In this document: in pieces, positions 44,451-53,585 of the stretch
How positions within the stretch are numbered: position 1 is the first letter of the stretch
How the letters are laid out: every line of letters begins with the position of its first letter
Assembly: GCA_030247855.1 (NCBI GenBank)
Contig: JAPDRN010000031.1
Coordinates: 1 to 64,000, forward strand
Direction of reading: 5' to 3'
Length of the DNA stretch: 64,000 nucleotides
Source: Knufia peltigerae
Taxonomy: Eukaryota > Ascomycota > Eurotiomycetes > Chaetothyriales > Trichomeriaceae
The notes under the pieces: generated by a model
The model's database searches: none
Seen by the model: only the letters and a program-made list of their open reading frames with translations
What the model was told of the DNA's origin: nothing
Program-made: the position numbers and the translations under genes

Positions 44451-45103
44451 GATGGTTCAATAGGTGGCACTTTATGCATAGCGTGCGTCTCAGAGGAGAG
44501 GTAGGTGGAATGCGGCTTCTTCAAAGGCCTGGTTGTCGAGTTTGCGCTGTTCCCACTGGTGTTCACTCTGGCTCAACTTGAACGTGCTTTTGCTCATATG
44601 CTGACCAGAAGATTCAGAAATGTTATCAACACGCCAGCATGGACAGCGAGATGGTCTGGATAAGGCTCGTGTAGGGCTCTCCCGCTGGGATCTGCAACAC
44701 CGGACACGAGGGTCGCGACGCTGGCACTTGCTGTATCGAGCATCAACGAATCAGATAAGGAACCAACGCGACTAGAATACTGCGAGGTGCAAAGCCGTCG
44801 GTTTCAGTAGTCTCAGTGGTTCTAACAGCAGGCGTCTGGCAGTTCAGAGGAGTCGAGCATTGAGGGGCAGGAAAGAGCGAGTCCGGTTAGTGCGGCGGCA
44901 TCCAAAGCAAGTCAGCTGCATCCACCGACTTTCGTACTTAAAAACTTGCTCACTTCTTGACTCTCATTACTCTCCCTCTTCTTTCTTCCCTCAAACCAGC
45001 AACAACCAATTTCAACACATTGTCCAGTCTAAGCCTACACGGTCAAGTCGTACAACACTCTACCTTTGTCCATTACACAAGAACTCTCACCTTCCAATAC
45101 AAA
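44451..45103. other. Divergent promoter, GFA / metallothionein
   Basis: 653 bp with no gene supported. A TTAAAAA TATA-like element (about 44938) precedes a pyrimidine- and CA-rich leader to the metallothionein ATG. Two matches to the degenerate yeast copper-response consensus are no more than chance predicts. Confidence 0.5.
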
Positions 45104-45313
45104 ATGGGTATGGCGCCCATGTTGACCCCATAAAGTCCACTCCTCACTGACATCGTCCCAGGTCCCTGTAACTGCAGCTGTGGCGCCAACTGTGAGTGCC
45201 TTGATGCTCCGCATCAACTCTGCGGCGATTGTTAGTATCTATGGCTAACATGACTTCCAGGTGGCTGCCCTGCGGGAAAATGCACTTGCGTATGCTCGAA
45301 GAAGTCTTCCTGA
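45104..45313 (+). CDS. Small copper-type metallothionein, 28 aa, three exons
   Basis: Exons 45104-45107 (ATGG, 4 nt), 45162-45191 (30 nt) and 45261-45313 (53 nt). Introns of 54 and 69 nt have GTATGG and GTGAGT donors, CTGAC and CTAAC branch sites and CCAG acceptors. The joined frame gives 28 residues starting MGPCNCSCG and ending CSKKSS, with Cys at 4, 6, 8, 12, 14, 19, 21 and 23 (C-x-C-x-C-x3-C-x-C-x4-C-x-C-x-C). There are no aromatic or His residues. Eight Cys in 28 residues, all in C-x-C series, is the hallmark of fungal metallothioneins, for example the 26-residue Neurospora protein. The product would chelate Cu(I), possibly Zn or Cd, in the cytosol for metal buffering. Both splice junctions are needed and every splice signal is canonical, so confidence is high despite the tiny size. 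It is absent from any single-frame reading. Confidence 0.88.
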
Positions 45314-46061
45314 TGCACTCATCACTGACTATGGACACAGAAATAAGTCGTTGACCTTCGGTTCCTCATCAGCACACAAGAATTGACTGCACGATCCTTA
45401 TTTCACATCTTGGTGGTTGAAATGGCCGCCGTCCACATTCGTTGAAACCCAAGGGGATGGTGCTCGACTGAGGAGACAACAAACATGATACCTGATAGCA
45501 TGATATAGGCAATCGAAAAGATTACAACATTCCTCCCTTTCCAAGTTTCTTCGTCTTACATTCACTCATACAATTCCGAATCGTGCCACTGACTCCACTG
45601 ACAACCATTTGGCGTTCGTTTGACGTGGGCTGATCTGACCAACTGGTGGGGTATCTCTTCACCGAGGAGGATAAGGAGTAGTCCGTACGGAGTACAATAC
45701 TTATCAGCTTATCGATAGCCCTTCAACGCACCATGGACGGGTAATTCAGCGATTCTGTCTGACTGAATTTCTCGGTAATCTCTTCAATGAACCCTCCTAA
45801 TCTTTATGTCAGACAATCTGGATTCTTAACCACACGTATCAATTCCTTCCGAAAACGTTCCTCATAAGTGTACTCGTCCCTTCTCCCGACTTGAAGATAC
45901 CTGTTCATCGATCACAGGTAGGTAAGGTTCATCTTTGCCATAGGTTTGGCTGAGAACGATGCAAATCCATGTTCAATTTCCTGGGCTGAATGCAATGCCC
46001 ACCTTGCTGCCTAGATGTTGTTGCCGCAGATAGGCTGTGTCACACTAACGTGTTGTCCAAG
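45314..46061. other. Intergenic between metallothionein and truncated ARH gene
   Basis: No homology to the missing N-terminal third of the ADP-ribosylglycohydrolase was seen in any plus-strand frame. It holds one GTACGGAGTAC (45685-45695) and an ACAGGTAGGTAAGG motif (about 45915). Confidence 0.55.
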
Positions 46062-47071
46062 GCACTCTGACCAGTGACACCCTCTCGGTTTGGTCGGAGT
46101 ATTTGGCGAATGCGAATGAGAACGAAAAGCTGGACCACCAGCAACTCGAAACGACCGAAAAAGTAGCTCTCAAAGCCCAAAAGGAGGTGACTGCCAAGTA
46201 TTCAAGGGAGATGTTTTGCGGCAATGGTAGCTTGATGCGTGTTCTGCCGGTGGCACTTATCACGCAGGACCGTGACGAGGCAATCGGGCGCGCCAGAAAG
46301 AGTTCTCTGTCGACACACCCTCACATCAGATGCCAACACGCCTGCACGATTTACGTTTCGTTGGTTATGCAGGCTCTCGGCGGAGCCTCAAAGAATACCA
46401 TGGCCAAGAATCTAGCTAGATCAGTGGGAAACAAGGGCAAACCAAATGCTATGACGGGAGAAGAGGATCTCGAGCCTGTGCTGAAGGAGCGCCTCGAGCG
46501 ATACAGGAGCATCGAAGATTGGCGTTCGACCCCCTCAGACTCGATACGAAGCACGGGTTACGTGGTGGATAGTCTCGAGGCAGCACTGTGGGCGTTCTTC
46601 TCCACAGAAAATTTCGAACAGGGAGCCATCCGAGCAGTCAATCTTGGGGACGACGCAGATACAATCGGGGCGATCTACGGTGGTCTGGCAGGGGCGTTCT
46701 ACTCGACCGATGCAATTCCGAAGCATTGGCTTGCGGACATGAAGAGAATAGAAATTGTGGACGAAATAATCGAGGATATTATTGAGTATAGAATCCTCAA
46801 GGGGGGAGTGACACATTATTTACGGAGTACTGTACCTGTAAATAATCCAGCAATGATGTCATCTTTACATGACTTCAATCTATCCTTGACCTTCTGTTTG
46901 AGACTCTTCGTATGGATTGGATTGGATTCTATTCTAACCCGTCTTTTACTTTTCCCCGCAATTCATGACTTCAGCCTAACATCATATCCCACAACCTGTT
47001 GGACATCTATCGCCACAAGTTTTTGCCACTTCCAAACGAAACTAGGTGTCTTTTATCTTGCAAAAGGGTGA
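46062..47071 (+). pseudogene. ADP-ribosylglycohydrolase, N-terminally truncated
   Basis: An open frame to 47071 encodes the C-terminal two thirds of an ADP-ribosylglycohydrolase (ARH/DraG), which removes ADP-ribose from proteins. Visible motifs are CGNGSLMRVLPVAL, STHPHIRCQHAC and LGDDADTIGAIYGGLAGAFY with the C-terminal metal-binding Asp pair. The first part of the family (about 90-100 residues, including the TDD magnesium site) is missing. There is no in-frame ATG before 46211, already inside the domain. A CTAAC branch site and AG at 46060-46061 suggest this was an internal exon. After about 46815 the frame runs on into a TTACGGAGTAC motif and sequence unlike the family. It reads as a decayed gene, though an unrecognised distant 5' exon is not excluded. 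Confidence 0.7.
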
Positions 47072-47327
47072 CGCAAAGGGTTTGCTCTAAACTCGACAAG
47101 GTCACGAGGCTCATTTGTGAACAGAGTCGTCGGTTTATCTCTTACGAATCACGATCACTCACTCTGTATTCCGTACTTGTATTTAAATTCGAAATTCCAA
47201 TTTCATCTCTGTCAACTTGGACTTCATATCAGTACATTGTACGAGTACTCACTGTTAACTCACCATTCATCAATTGCCTTGGCATACATCCGCAATACCT
47301 CTCGGGTCGAATCACCTCTCGAACATC

Positions 47328-47851
47328 ATGTCCGACAAGTACGGTTTCAGTAGTTCCTCCTTTGCTTCCGCGTCGTATAGTTCCTCATCGACCTCATCAA
47401 CCAACAACCACGACCGAGGTCACTCTCAACGGTACACCGAAACCATGAGCAGCAATGACCGCGACGGGACCACGGTACGCCGAACTCACGAGGAAACCGG
47501 CAAACCAACGCTCGACGAGACGTACCATTCTCCTCCGACCCGGAACCGAGGGGCCGCCAGGATCACGGACGACGACAACGCGGCGTCGGACCAAGGAAGG
47601 ATCCAGGACGTCACAGACGTCGACGTCGATCCCTCGGACCAGGAGGAAAAGGATCGTCAATACCTCGAAAGCATGGAGGATGAGTGAGTTCCTGTTTCTT
47701 TTTATTTTGCCCACTTCTACACACCTCTTGTCGAAGACTTCCAACCAGATGATTCAAAAAAAAAAAACACCTCACCGAGGTACACCACTGAAAACAAATG
47801 GGCTAACATGAGACGAACCACAGGTACGCTAAACGTGAAGGGGGCGCTTGA
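47328..47851 (+). CDS. Small conserved acidic fungal protein, 127 aa
   Basis: Exon 1 47328-47683 and exon 2 47824-47851 (28 nt). The 140-nt intron (GTGAGT to CACAG) extends the product past the in-frame TGA directly after exon 1 and adds YAKREGGA. The N-terminus MSDKYGFSSSSF is followed by a Ser-rich stretch, then DGTTVRRTHEETGKP and an acidic end. I recall short ascomycete proteins with this MSDKYGFSSSSF start and the Tyr-Ala-Lys-Arg-Glu-Gly-Gly end, function unknown. There is no signal peptide or membrane span; it is probably intrinsically disordered. Confidence 0.75.
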
Positions 47852-48282
47852 GTCCTTGTCTGCCAGTACGGGGTGCTTTTGGTACTCGATGCCACTTGGG
47901 CACCGGCCACACTACCCTTGGGCGTTTGACCCGTGTTTTACAAGATCCATGATCTCGTACTCGAAGAACAAGTGATTGTACCTTTGGAAACTGTATTTTA
48001 TAAAATCTATACCTCTCATAGTCTGGAATATCGATCTTCCAATAATTCTCCTCGGCCATGAGGCCACGTCGTGGCCAGCAATGCAAACATGAAGCACTTC
48101 TCTCCCTTTTTTCTGAGACAATCCAAGTGTTTGGAAAAATGGACATCATCCAAACATCACACATAGAAGCACAGCTACTCAACCGTCACTGACACCGTCA
48201 TACCTCCTACATCATCGTAAACAATCTAAAACCTCCGATGATGACTCAAAACTGTCATTTGCCATTCTTCACTCCCCGCATC
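47852..48282. other. Convergent intergenic region
   Basis: 3' flanks of the small acidic protein gene and BTA1. No feature is seen. Confidence 0.5.
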
Positions 48283-51025
48283 TCATATCGATAATTCCTC
48301 CAACGAAGCGGCAGGACCAACTTCCGCCGGACTGGATGAGAGGTCGTGCTTCTTGGTACAGATAAACGCCGAGGCGTACATATTGACGCTGCGCCAAACG
48401 GGTTCAGCACTACTTCGGGCCACACATGAAACGAACACCAGGGCACAAACTCACCGATCAATACACTTTCCTGAGTCTCGTCGACCAACGCACTTGACCT
48501 CGAATGCATTCTGTTCAAAAATGTCGGCGTACCATGGCCGCAGGGCCGCCGAGCGGAAAAGTACTCGTCCGCCGACTTTCAAGACCCTGTTGAGTGCCAT
48601 GATCTGTTCCCGAGCGGCGGTCTCCTCGGGGTTGAACCAGTCCATCGAGTCCATCAGCTGTGTCACCGCACGATTAGCACTGTCCACCTTGCCCGGCGGC
48701 CGTTTTGTGACCGATCTTTGCAGCGGCAGCAACTACTTACAATCGCAATCGTCAGAGTCGAGGGACTGATTCTGGCAATGACCTCCATGATTTCGTCGGT
48801 GTGAATACGTAGTCCATCAAACATGTCCGGTCTCGAGAGCTGCGCGTGGGCTTTTACGCCCAGATATCGTGGATGACACCTACCGATGTCAGCAAAAGGC
48901 CTCTCCACTTCGCCAAAGCCCTGTAGAGCCATCAAGTTTGTGCAACATACTTTCTCGAGTACTTGCCCTGTAGACACAGGTAATAAAAGTAATTGTCTGT
49001 ACTCAACTGTGTCGTCTCGACAACCGGATCTAACGTGTCAACCACGTACTTCCAGACCGCCTCCCCGCAGATCTTCTTGCTCTTGGTCGTTTGGGCACGT
49101 TGCGCGAAATCATTCAAGATCAACGCATGCTGTGCTGGCGGGACACCGGCGGCTTTCCACGCCCACCACTCGGTCGAGACCACGGCCTTGTGCAGTGGCC
49201 AACTGAGCAGCACGTTCCGGATAGAAGGCCAGATCTCGCGTTGCTCATTGAGTGTCTCGACTTTGCATATCGTGCTTACTTTGGATGTTAGCCCAAACAC
49301 CTTGGTAAGTCTTCGCACGAGTTTGATGGCGTGGCGTGAGCCGCCACTCTCATACAAGCCACCTGGTGTGGAGAAAATGGAGGCGCGGTTGAGCCAGTAT
49401 TGGAAAGCTTGGCTGGACATGTGAGGGCTGAGCTTTTGTAGAAGAAGGTTGCGGAAGTCGGGATGTTGACCCTCGGCGAATAACTTCCATACATCTGCGT
49501 AAGGCAAAGCCGTGAACGCTGCAACTTTGAGTTCGAGGAGATGGTTTTGGCACGGGTTCAGATCCACCGCATGAATGCGCCTAGGTCGTTCCAGCAGATA
49601 GTCCAGAATATTGTCACCGGCACTGGTAATGGTGAGGATGACGTCGTCTTTCTTGATGTTGAGGAGCTGGCGGTCGACTTTAGGATCTTCCCAGTTAAAG
49701 GCGTAGATATATTCACTGCCGAACTGCTGATGCTTCTGAAGGAGGTCGTTGTAGTAGATGCGCCAGTGGTGTTGTTGGTAAAATGCAGCCGGAAGAGGGA
49801 GATTGGAGCTCAAGTTGACTATGGCGGATTCGTAGGATTTTGACCGAGGGACGCTCTGTTGAGCTTCGATGGCCTGTTGTTTCCGGAATTCGAGAGGTGA
49901 AAGGTATGGAGATTCGGTCAGTGCCGCATCGAGTCTCTCCAAGATGTCGCTGCCATGCTCGCCCAGGGTGTCGGCGTCTCGTCTGCAACCGATGAAAATG
50001 TAGTAGGGGATCCTAGATTTGTTGATCAGATTCTGCGCGTAAATCCCTCCAAGCTTGACGCAGTCTCCGGCGTGACTTACCCTCCTAGCATGTAATTCCT
50101 CTCACTAGCAGAGAGGATTGTACCGAACCTGTACTCGACATAATCCCTTCGACCACCGTCCAAATTCACGCGGTCAGCATCGAACCATGTTCGCCAAAAC
50201 ATTCTTCCCACCCAATTCACATGTCTATTGAAAGTACCGCCAATGTAATTCCGTGACGACACATCCACGATGCTCTGTACGTAAAAATCGACGATGCCAA
50301 CAATGCCGCGTGGTGCAAGAAACCCCGACATCAGGTCCACGACGCTGTAAAAATCCGGAATCATCGACAAGCTGTAGCTCATTGTAATTAGATCGGCGGT
50401 TGACGCAGTGCATGCAATGGTGCGTGCATCTTGGCAGAGAACAGTGACGTTCTTCCATCCGTTCTTACGGACTCGTTCACGGGCAACGTCGCATAATGAG
50501 GGGGATAAGTCGACCAAGAACACATGCTCAAAGAAGCCTTCAACACCCACGAGCTTGTCCATAGCCTCGATGTTGTAGCCCGTTCCCCCACCAATGTCAT
50601 ACCAGACCGGCTTTTGAGCTTTGTCGACGATGATTCGAGCTTGCAATTTGGCAGCCAGTATCGAAAGCATATCCTCTCTTCCTCGCAATAGACGTCGTCT
50701 TGTCGCATCGTAGACATTCGCCTGGAACATGTGAGTCGAGGAAGGTTGCGGAGTGAGTGTCCTAGTCTACCTGAGCGGCATAGAAGCTCTCAAGGGCCGA
50801 CTGTTGCCCTGCTTCAGCCTTTCCGTCATGGGGTTTGATCAGACAGACATAAGCAAATCGAACATAGGGATGAGTCTTGATGTTTTTGAGGGACAATTGC
50901 GCGCCAAGCTTGTACACGAGACATGCCAGTATCGTCACGAGGGCAAGAAATGCCACACCGATCAGTGCGATATTCAGGTGAAAGTGTTCAAGTCGCTGCC
51001 ATTCTGAATAGCTTAAGAAGTCCAT
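48283..51025 (-). CDS. BTA1: Betaine lipid synthase (BtaB-BtaA fusion), Bta1
   Basis: Six exons, 51025-50771, 50721-50081, 49982-48951, 48879-48741, 48657-48455 and 48388-48283, giving 791 aa. Every junction keeps frame and has GT-AG ends. Bta1 makes diacylglyceryl-trimethylhomoserine (DGTS), a phosphorus-free lipid that replaces phosphatidylcholine, typically under phosphate limitation. Order: one N-terminal span (about 17-39); a SAM-dependent N-methyltransferase (BtaB) with DIGGGTG at 127-133; then the BtaA domain (about 330-791), which transfers the 3-amino-3-carboxypropyl group of SAM to diacylglycerol. In BtaA, FNWEDPKVD, DLNPCQNHLLELK, HTDEI and LMDSMDWF are visible. The last exon completes CIDRVNMYASAFICTKK. 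The BtaB-first order is the fungal arrangement. It probably acts at the ER membrane. Confidence 0.93.
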
Positions 51026-51639
51026 CGTTGCGTACCAAGCGAACAATAACACCCTGTTGAAGAGGTGAAGGAGAAGGGTAACTTCTTATCTCTACCCCTC
51101 GTTCTTCTCCTGTGCTTTTGCATCCTAAAGCATTATCGTAGAGCCATAAGATCTCCGGCCACGAACGGCTCGTGAAAGGGTGAGTTTGACGAATCATGAT
51201 CATATTCAGGGTCATGCGTTAGATCGAGTGGCGAGGACATGAATGTGGAAAAGCCCATCAAGTGCTGCCAGCAATAGAGCACGGCAAATGGCGCATGTGA
51301 AGTGCGAAGGCGTACGCTGGACGTGGTGAGAATGGAGAGAGAGACGTTGGACACATTTCCGAGACAGATGTAAGTGGACGAATGAAAAGCGTCGGTTGCA
51401 GCATGCGAGTCACGTGATAATCATAGAAACACTATCACTTCGAACTCCTAAAAAACTCGAACGAGAACGCGCTGGCACACGTGGTGCAAAACTCAGCCTT
51501 CTATAAGCTCCTTTTCTCCTACTCGTACACTCCTGGTCCCTTCTCTTGATCTGCTGCCGCCCTGTGCTGAAACACATCTGAAATGACCCGCTTGTGGAGG
51601 GCCCCGTGCTCGTATCACGCGAATCGATCATTCGAGCAT
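51026..51639. other. BTA1 promoter
   Basis: 614 bp upstream of BTA1 and downstream of the RRN11-like gene. No coding content is recognised. A CACGTG site (51413-51418 reads TCACGTGA) is the core of Pho4-type phosphate-response elements, and also of other bHLH sites; it lies about 390 bp upstream of the start. Confidence 0.5.
51412..51419. promoter_or_regulatory. CACGTG E-box (Pho4-like) upstream of BTA1
   Basis: TCACGTGA is a palindromic bHLH site. Pho4-family factors bind CACGTG in phosphate-response promoters, and fungal BTA1 genes are phosphate-regulated, so it may be functional. A single 6-bp match by itself is weak evidence. Confidence 0.35.
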
Positions 51640-52818
51640 TCATTCCCCGTCCTCACCAGGGTTCGTGTCGCTTCTCAGCCTTGCAAGCAGCTCCTCCGCA
51701 ATATCCCGTGCCTTCAGAGCCTCGTAACTGTGATCCTCGGCCCACCCTTGCGGCCCAATCGGAGACGGAGACAGTCGAGACTCCTCCAGATAACCATCAT
51801 TGCTAATCTCGACGTTGTTCCTCTGCGAATTTAACACGGCGTGGTGGAGATCTGCGATCCATAGAGCAACCATGGCTCGTAGTCTGATGAGTTCAGGTTC
51901 GTCCTTGTAAGGGAGGCTTGCCATGCAAGTGTCCATCCTGGAAGCGATCGTTTTGGCCTCTTCAAGTTCTCTCACCTTAATATCGATGGGCATGTCTGAG
52001 CCATCTAGCCCGTGGGAGTTCTCTCCCGACTCGGCTTCTTCACCGCTTCTGGCGTAGGCCTGCGCATAAGAAGTGTGCTCGCTATGCACAACGTAGACCC
52101 AGATGTTGAACAACGCTAGATAAAAGTCAACAGCATTGGTAGAGCCAGGCCAGGATTTGTGATACGGGTGCTTCACAATAAGTCTCTCATAAAACCGCCT
52201 TGCATTCTCAAACCCTTCGCGAGTGAACGCAGTGGACGGCAAGGCATCGCTCGAGGTGGGCTTAGCGGAGCCTCTTCGCAATAAAACTTCGGTGGCTATG
52301 CCCATGTATCCTTGATTCCGAAGAGCGGAGCTGCGTTTCACACTGGCATCTCGAAATATCAAGCCCAAAGCTCTTGAGGCACGGGCGAAATCTTTGCAGA
52401 GCAAGCTGCGGTGGACTATAGCTGTGAGGGCGCCCAAGTGGTGGAAATGCAGGGAACGTGGTTCTTCATCGAGGCCTTCCCGTGAATCTCCGCCCACCTC
52501 AGTCCGGAAAAAATCTTCGCGGAGGCTAGAAGACAGCTGAGAGTGAGGAAAGGGAAACGGAGGAAAAGGCTGATCGAGAGGCAGGCCCGCAATACGATGC
52601 TGGTGCCTCTCCAGCGGGCTTACGACAGCAGAATACTCGACATTCGTCGATGCGGGCATCGCTTTGTTGCCTGCAATAAACTCATTGTCCTGCTGTTCCC
52701 CCTGCGCTCCATCTTGTGCATCCCTCCTCTTGCGCTTGTTTCTTGATGAGTGTGATCGTCTGACGCTACCAGAGAACGCCTGGTTGCCCACAGGAGGATT
52801 GAAGACGGGGTTCATCAT
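51640..52818 (-). CDS. RNA polymerase I initiation factor Rrn11-like
   Basis: Single exon, 392 aa, ATG at 52818. The N-terminus is basic (SSRNKRKRRD), a likely nuclear-localisation signal. The central region (about 120-260) with HLGALTAIVHRSLLCKDFARASRALGLI, GIATEVLLRRG and FENARRFYERLIVKHPYHK has the helical repeat character of Rrn11/TAF1A, a core-factor subunit for rDNA transcription. The C-terminal part has a charged helix (VRELEEAKTIASRMD) and an acidic end. The family call rests on pattern memory. Another TPR-like nuclear protein is the main alternative. Confidence 0.7.
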   Translation of the reverse strand: MMNPVFNPPVGNQAFSGSVRRSHSSRNKRKRRDAQDGAQGEQQDNEFIAGNKAMPASTNVEYSAVVSPLERHQHRIAGLPLDQPFPPFPFPHSQLSSSLREDFFRTEVGGDSREGLDEEPRSLHFHHLGALTAIVHRSLLCKDFARASRALGLIFRDASVKRSSALRNQGYMGIATEVLLRRGSAKPTSSDALPSTAFTREGFENARRFYERLIVKHPYHKSWPGSTNAVDFYLALFNIWVYVVHSEHTSYAQAYARSGEEAESGENSHGLDGSDMPIDIKVRELEEAKTIASRMDTCMASLPYKDEPELIRLRAMVALWIADLHHAVLNSQRNNVEISNDGYLEESRLSPSPIGPQGWAEDHSYEALKARDIAEELLARLRSDTNPGEDGE

Positions 52819-53585
52819 GAGATAGAAAGGTCGATGCTGATCATCTTGTCGTGGAATTCATGGGTATGGTTTGGCTTGTCATATTTAGAGGATGCGGTGC
52901 GGTGGAAGAGACCGGCTCTCTCAACTTGACATCCGCGTCCAAACCAGTACAGTCACGGAAAAGAAGAGCAAAGAGGGAGCGGAATGAGAGATCCGAAAAC
53001 TATTGGAACAACAATGGTGCTATTGGATTGGGGGCTGGGATGTTTGATCAGACGACGTTTGTGGCCGTGCACATACAACGTAAAGTACGGAGTATTTGGT
53101 GGTTTTATTAGGCATTACATACTCCGTACTCATAGTACCTCATAATTCTGGGCATCCGGTGCCTTGTCGCCTTCGCTTCACTTCAGCCTTCAACAATCAC
53201 CAACCACCATTCGACCCTTCCCTTTCGTCAAACCAACCCATGTTTGCTTGCTTCTTCACGATATTTGTTGGCCTTGTCAATCATGATTCAATCTTTTAAT
53301 ATGTACCATTGACTACGAGAACCTTTCCCAAGAATTCCCGCGAAACACAAAGCCAACACGGTGCCTTTAAGCGCCTCGATGAACTTCCAACATTGCTGAC
53401 ACTCCCTCCTACGAAGCATCCATTTCGTTAAACCTGCGATTACGAGAACTCCTACCTCATTCGACAAACGCTCATCACCCTTTCTACCATCGCGTCACGC
53501 TCGGTGAAAAGTCCCTCACCCTAATCACCTCTGCCATGCCATACAAGTAGCATAATCTTGATCCGGCGTCGAAGTTCCAGACGCC
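52819..53585. other. Divergent promoter, RRN11-like / RING gene
   Basis: No gene is supported. Holds a 12-bp inverted pair of the TACGGAGTA motif at 53084-53130. Confidence 0.55.
53084..53130. repeat. Inverted pair AGTACGGAGTAT / ATACTCCGTACT
   Basis: Perfect 12-bp arms at 53084-53095 and 53119-53130, separated by 23 bp, forming a potential stem-loop in a divergent promoter. Both arms are copies of the dispersed TACGGAGTA motif. Confidence 0.85.

Noticed and set aside
44541..44688. Two matches to the degenerate yeast copper-response element upstream of the metallothionein
   Set aside because: The consensus is so loose that about 0.5 matches are expected by chance in this interval; two are not convincing.
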